Positions 54,417 to 64,000 of a stretch of DNA of 64,000 nt are shown one piece after another. Source of the DNA: Rheinheimera sp. MM224 (lineage in GTDB: Bacteria > Pseudomonadota > Gammaproteobacteria > Enterobacterales > Alteromonadaceae). The position numbers and the translations under genes are program-made. Below the pieces are notes generated by a model. It saw nothing but the letters and a program-made list of their open reading frames with translations. It had not been told where the DNA came from and made no database searches. The first letter of the stretch is position 1. Every line of letters starts with the position of its first letter. Where the stretch lies: positions 3,833,001 to 3,897,000 of the forward strand of contig NZ_OX352320.1 in assembly GCF_947090785.1 (NCBI RefSeq). The letters are read 5' to 3'.

Positions 54417-54790
54417 GCCTGAGTTTCGAAATTCCAGTCTCAGTCGAGACATTTTATGTGGCGGCTCAATCTGATCCTGCTATGGGCAGATATGTATTTG
54501 CCTATACCATTACCATTAAAAATCACGGCTCTGAACCAGTACAATTACTCAAACGTTATTGGTTAATCACCGATGCCAATGGCAAAGAAACTGAAGTACA
54601 TGGCGATGGAGTGGTCGGGGAGCAACCCCAACTCGCGCCAGGGTCCAGTTATAGTTATACCAGTGGAGCAGTGCTGGAAACTCCGGTAGGCACAATGCAA
54701 GGTCATTATGAAATGACCAGTCAGAGCCAACTGAGCTTTAAAGCAGCTATTCCTCTATTCCGTTTGGCTATCCCGAATATTCTGAATTAA
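54413..54790 (+). CDS. apaG: ApaG protein
   Basis: A 125-residue single-domain protein of the DUF525/ApaG fold: [44 protein letters not shown] and a C-terminal GTMQGHYEM. The biochemical role is unclear. Coupled to rsmA and 4 nt before apaH. Confidence 0.93.
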   Translation: MSLSFEIPVSVETFYVAAQSDPAMGRYVFAYTITIKNHGSEPVQLLKRYWLITDANGKETEVHGDGVVGEQPQLAPGSSYSYTSGAVLETPVGTMQGHYEMTSQSQLSFKAAIPLFRLAIPNILN

Positions 54791-54794
54791 CTTC

Positions 54795-55591
54795 ATGCCA
54801 AGCTATGTGATAGGGGATGTTCAGGGCTGCTTTAGCCAACTGCAATCCTTGTTAGCCAAAATCCAGTTTGATCCAAAGCAAGATCAACTATGGTTTTGCG
54901 GGGATTTAGTGGCAAGGGGCCCTGACTCGTTAGCTACTCTGAGGTTTATTCGTTCTTTGGGCGATACCGCTAAAGTAGTCTTGGGTAACCATGATTTACA
55001 TTTTCTGGCCTGTGTTTTTGGTTTTGCTAAAGTAGATAACAAAGATCAACTTACCGAATTACTCCAAGCCACCGATTTGCCTGAATTAGCACTTTGGCTA
55101 CAACAACAACCTTTAATGCATTTTGACCCGGAACGACAATTGCTTCTGGTTCATGCAGGTTTAGCACCGGATTGGCCAATTGAGACCGCATTAGAAGCGG
55201 CAGCTGAAGTAGGTGAAATACTGAAAAATTGTCCAGAAAAGCTATTTGCCGTGATGTATGGCAATACTCCTGCTTTATGGTCTGAAGCGCGGACTTTGGA
55301 AGAGCGCTGGCGTTTTACCATCAACAGTTGCACCAGAATGCGGTTTTGTCTGGCAAATGGCGCACTTGAACTCAAAGAAAAGCGCCATCCGGATAAAGTC
55401 AGTAATCTGATCCCGTGGTATCAGTTTTGGCAACAAAAAATTCACCCACAGATTTTTTTGGACACTGGGCAGCCTTGATGGGATATAGCCCGGTTGCAGG
55501 CATACATGCGCTGGATACCGGAGCTGTATGGGGAAATTATTTAACAGCCTATTGTATTGAGACGGCACAGCGTTATAGTGTTTCTGACTAA
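54795..55591 (+). CDS. apaH: Diadenosine tetraphosphatase ApaH, with apparent frameshift near the C-terminus
   Basis: Calcineurin-type phosphatase hydrolysing Ap4A to two ADP. Metal motifs GDVQGC, CGDLVARGPDS and GNHDLHF are intact, as is LLVHAG. The frame as written stops at 55478 after 227 residues, short for the family, and lacks the last motif. In another frame the sequence continues FGHWAALMGYSPVAG, ALDTGAVWGNYLTA up to 55591, which is the normal ApaH C-terminus. The switch falls on a seven-T run (55453-55459): one more T gives a normal 265-residue protein. Without it the conserved FGHW His is lost. Either a base-call error or a real inactivating mutation. Confidence 0.88.
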
Positions 55592-55616
55592 AAATAACGC
55601 TATAATGCGACGCTGT

Positions 55617-55637
55617 TTCAAAATAATATATTTTGAA
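55617..55637. promoter_or_regulatory. AT-rich palindrome in the chemoreceptor leader
   Basis: TTCAAAATA and TATTTTGAA flank ATA in a perfect 9+3+9 inverted repeat, about 10 bp after a TATAAT (55601-55606) and 64 bp before the chemoreceptor ATG. A plausible operator. Confidence 0.45.
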
Positions 55638-55700
55638 TTGTTTATTGTGTGGTGACAGGGCCAACGATGCCCTTTTAGCCTGGATACTGGGAGTAAGGTT

Positions 55701-57713
55701 ATGAAGTTAACGGTAGCACTTCGGATTATTGGTGGTTTTGGTGTGATCTCACTTCTACTGCTGGTGATCGGTATTACCTCGTACATGAGCTTGAATAGTA
55801 TCAATGCCTCAACCACGCAAGTAAATGAAATCTCGATCCCAGCTTTAGAAAATAGTGCAGTGCTGCAAAGTGAATTTGTCAAAATGAGCAAAGTCAGTCT
55901 GCAGGCATTTTATGCCACTGAAGTGAAACAGGTAAAAGATTTAGAGACTCAGTTCGGTGCGGAACAAGCATTGTACGATACAGCAGCTAAAGCATTACAA
56001 ACTGTGGTGGCCGAAGAGGAAACTCTGGCGAATTCTTTTAAGGACGTGTCAGCGGCTTACACTGAATTCACCCCCGTCAGTAAAAAACTGTTCGCAGAGC
56101 TTAGCAAAAGTCTGACTTTGCGTGATCAAATCGCCTCTCATTTGTCGGATGTAGAATTAAATTCTGATGACTCAGCGTCTTTACTGTTAGATTTCAGCGA
56201 TGTTAGAGATGTAGCCCGTCGATTCCCACAAGCAAGCAAAGCGGCCACTGAACTGGAAACAGGATTAAACACATTAGTAAGCGTTGTGGTCGATTTAACC
56301 CGTACCACTTCAGCAACCACTGCAGACACCATTTCCAATGAAGTAAAATCTCGTTTGGAAGGTGTAAACCAGCAAATGAGCTCCATTAAAACTGAAGCGG
56401 GTTCCAGTGTTGATATGGTTGCTGATTTAGATGAAAAAATTACTGCTATTAATGATTTGCTTGCAGGTGACGAAGGCATTCTGACGTTAAAAACACAAAT
56501 GTTAGCTGCCTCAGCTGAAGCACAGAAATTACTGACTCAAGCTGAAGCTCACAACAAAACTGCGTTAGATGGGTTAAACCAACTGTTATCACGCGCAAGA
56601 ACGGTAGCAGGTGAAATTCAATCTGAAGCTGCATCTGATGTATCAAACGCTATTTTTTGGATTATTCTTGTTGTATTAGCATCGGTTTCGTTTTCTTTTG
56701 TTGTTGCGACGTGGACGGTAAAAAGCATTACGACTCCATTATCAAAGGTTAATGAAATTCTCGGCGTCGTTGCTTCTGGTGACTTAACCAAACGTCTGGA
56801 TGACAAAGCTCAGGATGAATTTGGCGATCTGGCCCGTAACTGTAATCAGGTTATTACCAACTTACGCCAGCTGATCCAGGGTATTATTTCCCGCTCTACA
56901 CAGCTTGCCGCAGCTTCTGAGCAGACTTCTGCTATTACTGTGGAAACGACTACAGCTATTCGTGAACAGAAGTCTCAGGTCACACAGGCCGCGACTGCTA
57001 CAACAGAGATGAGCAGCACCTCACAAGGTGTAATGCAAAGCTCGAACGATGCGTTGGCTGAAATCAAAAATGCGGACAGCGAAGCTGAGCGCGTCAAAGT
57101 GATTTCTGAAAATAACAAGCAGACCATACTGCAGTTATCAAAAGAAGTGGACCAAGCGTCAACTGTCATCAACAAACTGCATAAAGACAGCGCATCAATA
57201 GGTAGTATCCTGGATGTTATCCGCGGTATTGCAGAGCAGACGAACTTGCTGGCATTAAACGCCGCTATTGAAGCAGCCCGTGCCGGTGAACAAGGTCGTG
57301 GTTTCGCAGTAGTAGCGGATGAAGTTCGTTCTCTGGCGAGCAAAACTCAGGCATCCACTCAGGAAATTCAGGCGATGATTCAGGTTCTGCAAACCGGTGC
57401 TCATGCAGCTGTAGAAGCGATGAACAAAGGTAAAAAGCAGGCCGAAAATTGTGTGACTCAAACAGAAGTAGCGGCTCAGGCGCTGGAATCAATCACCAAT
57501 GCGGTGCACTTAGCCCACGATATGAGCGAACAAATTTCTCATGCGGCCAAAGAGCAGAATCAGGTATCTAATGAAATCAGCCATTTATTAGAATCCATCG
57601 TCACTATTGCTGAACAAACAGCTTCTGGCGCTGAACAAACCTCTCAATCCAGCCATGAAGTAGCGCGTTTAGCTGAAGAGTTACGCCAGTCTGTCGACCA
57701 GTTTAAAGTCTAA
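55701..57713 (+). CDS. Methyl-accepting chemotaxis protein
   Basis: A 670-residue chemoreceptor. TM1 (about 8-30), a large all-helical periplasmic sensor (about 31-315), TM2 ([21 protein letters not shown]), HAMP ([19 protein letters not shown]) and the cytoplasmic signalling domain with the invariant hairpin tip [20 protein letters not shown] and [13 protein letters not shown]. No CheR/CheB-tethering pentapeptide at the C-terminus. The ligand is unknown. It sits as an extra gene between apaH and the convergent DUF3718/folA region and is closed by a strong terminator. Confidence 0.95.
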   Translation: MKLTVALRIIGGFGVISLLLLVIGITSYMSLNSINASTTQVNEISIPALENSAVLQSEFVKMSKVSLQAFYATEVKQVKDLETQFGAEQALYDTAAKALQTVVAEEETLANSFKDVSAAYTEFTPVSKKLFAELSKSLTLRDQIASHLSDVELNSDDSASLLLDFSDVRDVARRFPQASKAATELETGLNTLVSVVVDLTRTTSATTADTISNEVKSRLEGVNQQMSSIKTEAGSSVDMVADLDEKITAINDLLAGDEGILTLKTQMLAASAEAQKLLTQAEAHNKTALDGLNQLLSRARTVAGEIQSEAASDVSNAIFWIILVVLASVSFSFVVATWTVKSITTPLSKVNEILGVVASGDLTKRLDDKAQDEFGDLARNCNQVITNLRQLIQGIISRSTQLAAASEQTSAITVETTTAIREQKSQVTQAATATTEMSSTSQGVMQSSNDALAEIKNADSEAERVKVISENNKQTILQLSKEVDQASTVINKLHKDSASIGSILDVIRGIAEQTNLLALNAAIEAARAGEQGRGFAVVADEVRSLASKTQASTQEIQAMIQVLQTGAHAAVEAMNKGKKQAENCVTQTEVAAQALESITNAVHLAHDMSEQISHAAKEQNQVSNEISHLLESIVTIAEQTASGAEQTSQSSHEVARLAEELRQSVDQFKV

Positions 57714-57733
57714 ACTGGTAACTCACTGAGCAT

Positions 57734-57763
57734 AAAAAAATCCGCCAATTGGCGGATTTTTTT
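57734..57763. terminator. Bidirectional terminator after the chemoreceptor gene
   Basis: A seven-A run plus TCCGCC, loop AATT, GGCGGA plus seven T: a perfect palindrome acting on both strands. Confidence 0.9.
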
Positions 57764-57783
57764 ATTCTGATCGGATAAGTGAA

Positions 57784-58164
57784 TTACTCACCACCACCCG
57801 CACGCTCTTTTAATACAGCTAACAAAGGAGAGGCAGCAAAACCATTGCCCTCTGCCCATGCCACATCACCAGAAGCTGCAACCTGAGCTGCTGGTAACTG
57901 TTTCACAATAAATTCACCCACGTCCGCTGCATTATTCTTTATCGCAAACCGAACTAAGCTATCACCGTTACAGGTCACGCCATCATAGATGTTACGTAAA
58001 CGCAGGCGGTAATCACTTAATACTTTGCGTAATCTATTTTTATCGTCAGCCTTGACATAATCACACATAGAAGCAGCGAGCTGGTCGTCAGCATGCACCA
58101 CTGGGGACACTAATACTGCACCGGCCACCACTACACCACAGAACACTGCTGGCAACAATTTCAT
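57784..58164 (-). CDS. DUF3718 family exported protein
   Basis: A 126-residue protein with signal peptide (cleavage near VHA-DDQ). The DUF3718 core is MCDYVKADDKNRLRKVLSDYRLRLRNIY and VTCNGDSLVRFAIKN, with two cysteines likely to pair. The family is found in marine Alteromonadales; its function is unknown. Single gene, downstream of folA on the same strand (77 bp gap). Confidence 0.8.
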   Translation of the reverse strand: MKLLPAVFCGVVVAGAVLVSPVVHADDQLAASMCDYVKADDKNRLRKVLSDYRLRLRNIYDGVTCNGDSLVRFAIKNNAADVGEFIVKQLPAAQVAASGDVAWAEGNGFAASPLLAVLKERAGGGE

Positions 58165-58241
58165 ACATTACTCCTGAAGCAGTCAAAAAACAGACAAATC
58201 CATAGTAACAACATGTAGCAACGGGTGCAATGCAGACCTGT

Positions 58242-58730
58242 TCATTCTCTGTTCAGGGTGCGGAAATGATAAGAATGGGGGTTTTGTGGATCAGGTTGAT
58301 GATGCTCATATGCAGACTCACGCCAAGTCGCAACGGCCTGATAGTCTGGAAAGAAGGCATCGCCCTCTACGGTCAAATCAATATCAGTAATATAGAGTGT
58401 GTCTGCTAAAGGCAGCACCTGACGGTAAATTTCAGCACCGCCTATAATCATCACTTCAGCTTCATGCTGTACTAAAGCCAGTGCCTGCTCAATGCTTTGC
58501 ACCCAGTCGGCATCAGTACTGAGTGCACCGCTCTGTCTGCTAATCACTATGTTACGGCGACCTGGCAGAGCCTTACCTATAGATTGATAGGTTTTCCTAC
58601 CCATAATAACCGGCTTACCTAAAGTCACCTTTTTAAAGTGTTTCAGATCAGCCGGTAAATGCCAGGGCATCTGGTTATCTTTGCCAATTACTCTGTTATT
58701 GGCCATAGCCGCTATCATTGCAATCCGCAT
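58242..58730 (-). CDS. folA: Dihydrofolate reductase
   Basis: A 162-residue enzyme reducing dihydrofolate with NADPH; the target of trimethoprim. Signatures are MIAAMANNRVIGKDNQMPWHLPADLKHFK (catalytic Asp in LPADL), IMGRKTYQSIG and IGGAEIYRQVL. The ATG at 58730 has GAGG close upstream; the in-frame GTG at 58736 is less likely. It begins 7 nt after obg. Confidence 0.95.
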   Translation of the reverse strand: MRIAMIAAMANNRVIGKDNQMPWHLPADLKHFKKVTLGKPVIMGRKTYQSIGKALPGRRNIVISRQSGALSTDADWVQSIEQALALVQHEAEVMIIGGAEIYRQVLPLADTLYITDIDLTVEGDAFFPDYQAVATWRESAYEHHQPDPQNPHSYHFRTLNRE

Positions 58731-58737
58731 TGTCACC

Positions 58738-59913
<1,176 letters not shown>

Positions 59914-60047
59914 CTAAAAAAACTATGGGCTCATTATACTATCAATTCCGCCCGCACATGAATGCATAGCAGGGCTCTGATGAATTGAAAGCAACAAAAC
60001 TGACCTTCAGCATACTGAAGTATCAGCCTCCGATCGATTCTTAATAA

Positions 60048-60074
60048 AAAAGCCCCGCACTAGGCGGGGCTTTT
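60048..60074 (-). terminator. Terminator of the rplU-rpmA operon
   Basis: On the minus strand a GCGGGGC...GCCCCGC stem (AAAAGCCCCGC / GCGGGGCTTTT on the plus strand) runs into a T run formed by the A tract at 60046-60051. Confidence 0.85.
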
Positions 60075-60089
60075 CGAATCAATGCGTCG

Positions 60090-60347
60090 TTATTCGCTAA
60101 CGATGCTTACGAACTTGCGATTGTGCTCGCCTTTCGTTTCGAATTGCACTTTACCGTCAGTTAAGGCGAATAATGTGTGGTCTTTACCGATACCAACATT
60201 ACTACCAGCGTGGAACTTAGTACCACGTTGACGAACGATGATGTTGCCAGCTAATACTGACTCACCACCAAAACGTTTCACACCTAAGCGTTTCGCTTCT
60301 GAATCGCGACCGTTACGAGTGCTACCTACACCTTTTTTACTTGCCAT
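60090..60347 (-). CDS. rpmA: 50S ribosomal protein L27
   Basis: An 85-residue ribosomal protein beginning [20 protein letters not shown], with [19 protein letters not shown], as in E. coli L27. It lies 18 nt after rplU, with GGAG upstream of the ATG. Confidence 0.97.
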   Translation of the reverse strand: MASKKGVGSTRNGRDSEAKRLGVKRFGGESVLAGNIIVRQRGTKFHAGSNVGIGKDHTLFALTDGKVQFETKGEHNRKFVSIVSE

Positions 60348-60365
60348 GAGTAGTTACTCCTTCGA

Positions 60366-60674
60366 TTACGCGCTGATGCCGGTAATTTTCACTTCAGTAA
60401 ACCACTGGCGGTGACCAGCTTGTTTACGGTAGTGCTTACGACGACGGAATTTGACGATTTTAACTTTATCGCCACGGCCATGGTTGACCACTTCCGCTGT
60501 TACTTTACTGCCTTCAACTAAAGGAGTACCGATCTTGATGTCTTCGCCGTTAGCGATCATCAGAGCTGAAAATTCAATAGTTGCGCCGGTTTCTAAGTCT
60601 AGTTTTTCTAGACGAAGGGTTTGCCCTTCCGTTACACGGTGCTGTTTACCACCACTTTGGAAAACCGCGTACAT
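60366..60674 (-). CDS. rplU: 50S ribosomal protein L21
   Basis: A 102-residue protein starting [14 protein letters not shown] and ending VKITGISA, with [16 protein letters not shown] as the rRNA-binding stretch. The start at 60674 is fixed by homology and a GGAG six bases upstream; the frame stays open further upstream, but that part is non-coding and overlaps the ispB promoter and start. Confidence 0.97.
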   Translation of the reverse strand: MYAVFQSGGKQHRVTEGQTLRLEKLDLETGATIEFSALMIANGEDIKIGTPLVEGSKVTAEVVNHGRGDKVKIVKFRRRKHYRKQAGHRQWFTEVKITGISA

Positions 60675-60881
60675 AGTTAACTCCGTACAAAGCACGCCGA
60701 CTTTTAAGGGCGTGTTAATTATAATCACAGGGCGCGAATTGTACGCAATTTCCCCTACCCTCGCAAGCACAATTATTAAAAAGATCAGTGAGCAACAAAA
60801 AGGATCGGGTTTTACTTTAGCTGATCGGCTGCAATGGTGTAGAATCAGCCACATTCTATACCTAAGCAGTTGTTTTACCAG

Positions 60882-61853
60882 ATGACGCTCGAAGAGATCC
60901 GCCAGCTCAGTCTTAATGACATGACGGCCGTGAACCAACATATATTCTCTCAGCTTAGTTCTGAGGTAGCGCTGATTAATCAGCTTGGCATCTATATAGT
61001 AAATAGTGGCGGCAAACGTTTGCGCCCACTTTTAGCTGTATTAGCGGCCCGTGCGCTGGGTTATGAGGGCCAACAACACATTACTCTCGCCACCATAGTG
61101 GAATTTATTCACACCGCGACTTTGTTACACGATGATGTCGTCGATGAATCTCTGCTGCGCCGAGGTAAGGAAACAGCCAATGCGGTCTTTGGCAACCAAG
61201 CCAGTGTCTTAGTAGGTGACTTCCTTTATACACGAGCTTTTCAGCTGATGGTGTCGCTGGATAAAATGCAGATCATGCAAATCCTGGCCGATGCCACCAA
61301 TATCATTGCTGAAGGCGAAGTGTTGCAGTTGATGAACGTCAACGACCCGGAGACATCAGAACAAAACTATATGCAGGTGATTTACTGCAAAACAGCCAAA
61401 TTATTTGAAGCTGCTACCCAGCTTGCTGCTATTTTGGCAAATCAGCCTGAATCTGTGGTGAATGCGATGAAACTCTATGGCATGCACTTGGGCACTGCGT
61501 TCCAACTGATTGATGATGTACTGGATTATCAGGCAGATGCTGATGAATTAGGTAAAAACATCGGTGATGATTTAGCCGAAGGTAAACCAACTCTGCCACT
61601 TATTTATGCGCTGCGTCATACAAGCGGTGACGACCAGCAACTGCTCAAAGATGCGATTGAACATGCCAACGGTATGCAGCATCTGGACCGCATCATGGCG
61701 ATTTTAGAACAAACCAAAGCCTTTGATTACACCAGAGCCATGGCCGATCAGGAAGCTGAAAAAGCCCGTCAGGCTATCGCCTTCTTACCAGAGTCTGATT
61801 ATAAAAACGCTTTGCTGACGTTAGCCGATATCGCAGTGCAGCGAAATCACTAA
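60882..61853 (+). CDS. ispB: Octaprenyl diphosphate synthase
   Basis: A 323-residue trans-prenyltransferase making the side chain of ubiquinone. First Asp-rich motif [15 protein letters not shown], second motif [23 protein letters not shown], and GGKRLRP for IPP binding. The start at 60882 gives the same N-terminus and length as E. coli IspB ([14 protein letters not shown]). It is divergent to rplU, the conserved arrangement. A terminator follows. Confidence 0.95.
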   Translation: MTLEEIRQLSLNDMTAVNQHIFSQLSSEVALINQLGIYIVNSGGKRLRPLLAVLAARALGYEGQQHITLATIVEFIHTATLLHDDVVDESLLRRGKETANAVFGNQASVLVGDFLYTRAFQLMVSLDKMQIMQILADATNIIAEGEVLQLMNVNDPETSEQNYMQVIYCKTAKLFEAATQLAAILANQPESVVNAMKLYGMHLGTAFQLIDDVLDYQADADELGKNIGDDLAEGKPTLPLIYALRHTSGDDQQLLKDAIEHANGMQHLDRIMAILEQTKAFDYTRAMADQEAEKARQAIAFLPESDYKNALLTLADIAVQRNH

Positions 61854-61876
61854 AAATACGTTTAGCTAAAAAACAG

Positions 61877-61901
61877 AAGCCAGCTTACGCTGGCTTTTTT
61901 T
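61877..61901 (+). terminator. Terminator after ispB
   Basis: AAGCCAGC pairs with GCTGGCTT around TTAC, followed by a T run; the A run in front makes it usable from the mdh side too. Confidence 0.85.
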
Positions 61902-61916
61902 ATTACTCGAACAATC

Positions 61917-62858
61917 TTAGTTTGCGTTAGCAACAAACTCTTCGCCTAAGGTGATGTCAGCTTTTAAAGTACCTAACATGTCGTTCATGGCTTTTTGCTC
62001 GTACGCACTTAACTCGCCGATAGGTAACAGTGCTTCAACACCATTTTTACCTAATACGATAGGCTGAGCGAAGAAACGGGCATGTTCACCCTGACCTTCA
62101 ACATAAGCGTATTCAGTGACTTTTTCGCCTTGTAAACCTTTCACTAAAGACACACAAAAACGTGCAGCAGCCTGACCCATAGACAGAGTTGCAGATCCGC
62201 CACCGGCTTTAGCTTCAACTACTTCAGTTCCAGCATTCTGGATACGATAAGTTAATGAAGACACTTCTTCATCTGTGAAAGTGACATCTTTGACTTGAGA
62301 CAGCAGAGGCAGAATAGTAGTACCGCTGTGACCACCGATCACTGGAACCAGGATTTCAGCAGGGTTTTTGCCTTTTAATTCAGCAACAAAAGTCTCAGCA
62401 CGGATCACGTCCAGTGTAGTGACGCCGAATAAACGCTTAGGATCATAAGTGCCTGCTTTTTTGAACACTTCAGCGGCGATAGCTACAGTGGTATTCACAG
62501 GGTTAGTGATCACACCCACTAAAGCTTTAGGGCAGTTCACAACAATGGCTTCAGCCAGGTTTTTCACTACGCCAGCGTTAATGTTGAATAAATCAGAGCG
62601 ATCCATACCTGGCTTACGTGGCATACCAGCAGGGATCATCACGATATCAGCACCAATCAGCGCTTTATCCAGGTCTTCTTTACCAAAACCTGTAATTTTT
62701 ACCGCTGTAGGGATATGACTTAAATCAACAGCTACACCCGGTGTGACTGGGGCTAAATCGTACAAAGCTAAATCAGTACCAGCTGGTAAGTTTAACTTTA
62801 ATAATAAAGACAGCGCCTGACCTATACCACCAGCAGCACCTAATACGGCAACTTTCAT
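61917..62858 (-). CDS. mdh: NAD-dependent malate dehydrogenase
   Basis: A 313-residue TCA-cycle enzyme. Nucleotide loop [19 protein letters not shown], substrate Arg residues in [13 protein letters not shown], catalytic His in [14 protein letters not shown]. It matches the dimeric enterobacterial type in length. Divergent to argR, as in E. coli and relatives. Confidence 0.97.
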   Translation of the reverse strand: MKVAVLGAAGGIGQALSLLLKLNLPAGTDLALYDLAPVTPGVAVDLSHIPTAVKITGFGKEDLDKALIGADIVMIPAGMPRKPGMDRSDLFNINAGVVKNLAEAIVVNCPKALVGVITNPVNTTVAIAAEVFKKAGTYDPKRLFGVTTLDVIRAETFVAELKGKNPAEILVPVIGGHSGTTILPLLSQVKDVTFTDEEVSSLTYRIQNAGTEVVEAKAGGGSATLSMGQAAARFCVSLVKGLQGEKVTEYAYVEGQGEHARFFAQPIVLGKNGVEALLPIGELSAYEQKAMNDMLGTLKADITLGEEFVANAN

Positions 62859-63043
62859 GCTATTCTCCCAATTTACGGTTCAAAAGAAACGCGCCAACAA
62901 TACTGAAATGTGGCACAAAATACAAATCACTTACGCCTAAAGTCTAAGCATTTTATCCGATTTTGGTGTAATTTACTTGCTGAACCACAGTATTAGTCCA
63001 AGTTCGGTGAATACGACCGAAAAAACAAAAAGTTTAAACAAAA

Positions 63044-63514
63044 ATGATGACTAAACAATCGAAACAAGAAGCTTTGATCCAAGCCTTTAAATCCTTATTG
63101 AAAGAAGAGCGTTTTGGTTCCCAAAGCGATATTGTTGATGCGCTGAAAGCGGAAGGATTTGACAATATAAGTCAGTCTAAAGTGTCCCGCATGTTAAGCA
63201 AATACGGCGCAGTGCGTACCCGTAATGCCAAGCAGGAAATGGTGTATTGTTTGCCCCCGGAACTGGGTGTTCCCACCACCAAAAGTCCGTTGCGTCAATT
63301 AGTTCTGGATATTGAACACAACGATGTGATGATCATTATCCGTACCAGCCCTGGCGCAGCTCAGCTGATTGCGCGCTTACTGGATTCTGTAGGTAAAGCT
63401 GAAGGCGTACTAGGCACTATAGCGGGTGATGACACCATTTTTATCGCCCCGACCAGCGTAAAAAATATTAACTTCACCTTAAACAAGGTCACTGAGTTAT
63501 TTGAAAAGGTCTGA
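63044..63514 (+). CDS. argR: Arginine repressor ArgR
   Basis: A 156-residue regulator. N-terminal winged helix ([48 protein letters not shown]) and C-terminal hexamerisation/arginine domain with [13 protein letters not shown]. It represses arginine biosynthesis genes when arginine is bound. A hairpin-capable TTCGGT/ACCGAA lies at 63003-63021 before the start; I see no clear ARG box. The 3' end overlaps the convergent peroxidase gene by 18 bp. Confidence 0.96.
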   Translation: MMTKQSKQEALIQAFKSLLKEERFGSQSDIVDALKAEGFDNISQSKVSRMLSKYGAVRTRNAKQEMVYCLPPELGVPTTKSPLRQLVLDIEHNDVMIIIRTSPGAAQLIARLLDSVGKAEGVLGTIAGDDTIFIAPTSVKNINFTLNKVTELFEKV

Positions 63515-64000
63515 TCCAGACTGCTCTTCCAGAAAATTAATAGAGGGGGCAAAAAAAGCAGCCCCCGCTTCAATTTGGCAATAATCCAGCAATAAATCTG
63601 CATCTTCGGTGTTATAACCCACACGGGTTGATAGCCATAAAGGTACATCTGTTGCGTTGGCTGAAAAACCAACAGAGATCATACCTTGTGAGCGAATATC
63701 TGCCACGGGCATGTTTTGCCAAAGAATTTGCTTACGGCCAGCTTCATTCTCCAATGCAGTTTTATCAGCATGAGAGTTTGACTGACGCTGTGCTGAGGGT
63801 AGCAACTGTCCATCTAGCTTATTACGTCCCATCACAGCTTCCTGCTCTGGCATCGTCAGTTGTTGCCAACGTTGTAAGTCATATTGATAGCGCAGCATAT
63901 AGACATAACTGCCGGCACTCATTGGACTTTTCGGCTCGTTGCTAATCAAAGCACAGGAGCGGCGCTGCTTACCCTTAGGGTTATCAGGGCTGTCATGGAA
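63497..64000 (-). CDS. DyP-type peroxidase, C-terminal part (5' end cut by window edge)
   Basis: The frame is open to base 64000, so the gene starts outside the window. At the edge it reads [15 protein letters not shown], the place of the GxxDG/NP motif of DyP peroxidases, keeping the catalytic Asp but with Ser in place of the usual Gly. Further on [37 protein letters not shown] and the C-terminal [14 protein letters not shown] match the family. These haem peroxidases act on dyes, porphyrins or lignin-like compounds. The proximal haem His cannot be checked fully because the order of His residues before the edge is missing. Confidence 0.85.
   Translation of the reverse strand, partial: FHDSPDNPKGKQRRSCALISNEPKSPMSAGSYVYMLRYQYDLQRWQQLTMPEQEAVMGRNKLDGQLLPSAQRQSNSHADKTALENEAGRKQILWQNMPVADIRSQGMISVGFSANATDVPLWLSTRVGYNTEDADLLLDYCQIEAGAAFFAPSINFLEEQSGSDLFK

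Noticed and set aside
60675..60941. An 89-residue N-terminal extension of the L21 frame
   Set aside because: L21 is about 103 residues and starts MYAVFQ; a good ribosome site lies before 60674, and the extension overlaps the ispB start on the other strand.
62859..63043. ARG boxes between mdh and argR
   Set aside because: No pair of sites close to TNTGAATWWWWATTCANW was found; only the TTCGGT/ACCGAA hairpin is seen.
63540..63566. GGGGGC / GCCCCC stem as argR terminator
   Set aside because: It lies inside the peroxidase coding region, the loop holds the A run, and no T run follows on the plus strand.

Overview
The window is chromosomal DNA from a gammaproteobacterium of the Alteromonadales / Rheinheimera type. 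The evidence is the gene set and order, Glu/Gln-rich proteins typical of that group, many secreted and c-di-GMP proteins, and the enterobacterial-like block rapA-rluA ... djlA ... lptD-surA-pdxA-rsmA-apaG-apaH ... folA, followed by obg-rpmA-rplU/ispB and mdh/argR. I see no rRNA, tRNA, insertion sequence, phage or CRISPR array.

Layout. 1-4.2 kb: the 3' part of norR, then a MarR-type regulator with a C-terminal cysteine cluster, in an operon with a class I glutamine amidotransferase. Two units carry the same 15-bp operator motif as the MarR intergenic region: DUF2024-rof and a thioredoxin-like protein plus an exported protein. 4.2-8.9 kb: an ECF sigma / anti-sigma / lipoprotein operon, a divergent subtilase, and a secreted Ser/Thr/Ala-rich protein with an outer-membrane barrel; ECF-like promoter motifs link them. 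8.9-12.5 kb: a frameshifted GAF-PAS-GGDEF protein coupled to a yeast-type cytosine deaminase, then hemN with an FNR box. 12.7-19.2 kb: an RND efflux operon with its TetR regulator. 19.2-29.3 kb: mixed accessory genes, including a NavBac-type sodium channel, a PI-PLC-like enzyme, a lone JetD-like Toprim protein, a GlxA-type regulator, two small proteins with sigma-54 promoter motifs, and a patatin type Vd autotransporter.

29.5-40 kb: a translationally coupled operon (GGDEF/EAL sensor, DUF3034 protein, lipoprotein truncated globin, D-2-hydroxyacid dehydrogenase), a glycerate-kinase-like gene converging on it, a TPR membrane protein with an apparent frameshift, an RluA-type synthase, a GlyGly-CTERM protein and PhoH. 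40-64 kb: mostly housekeeping. It holds rapA-rluA, an OmpA-family porin, the amgK-murU-djlA operon, the lptD-to-apaH operon, a chemoreceptor between apaH and folA, folA-obg, rpmA-rplU, ispB, mdh/argR and the C-terminal part of a DyP-type peroxidase cut by the right edge.

The most interesting signals are four. (1) The MarR regulon with repeated operators placed inside promoter spacers. (2) An ECF regulon joining protease, barrel and surface protein. (3) The GGDEF/EAL-DUF3034-lipoglobin operon. (4) A sigma-54 promoter preceded by TTGCC repeats every 11 bp, in front of an unknown coiled-coil protein. Three genes (the GGDEF gene, the TPR gene and apaH) are each broken at an A/T run of 6-7 bases. 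This suggests base-calling errors or slippage and should be settled before drawing functional conclusions.
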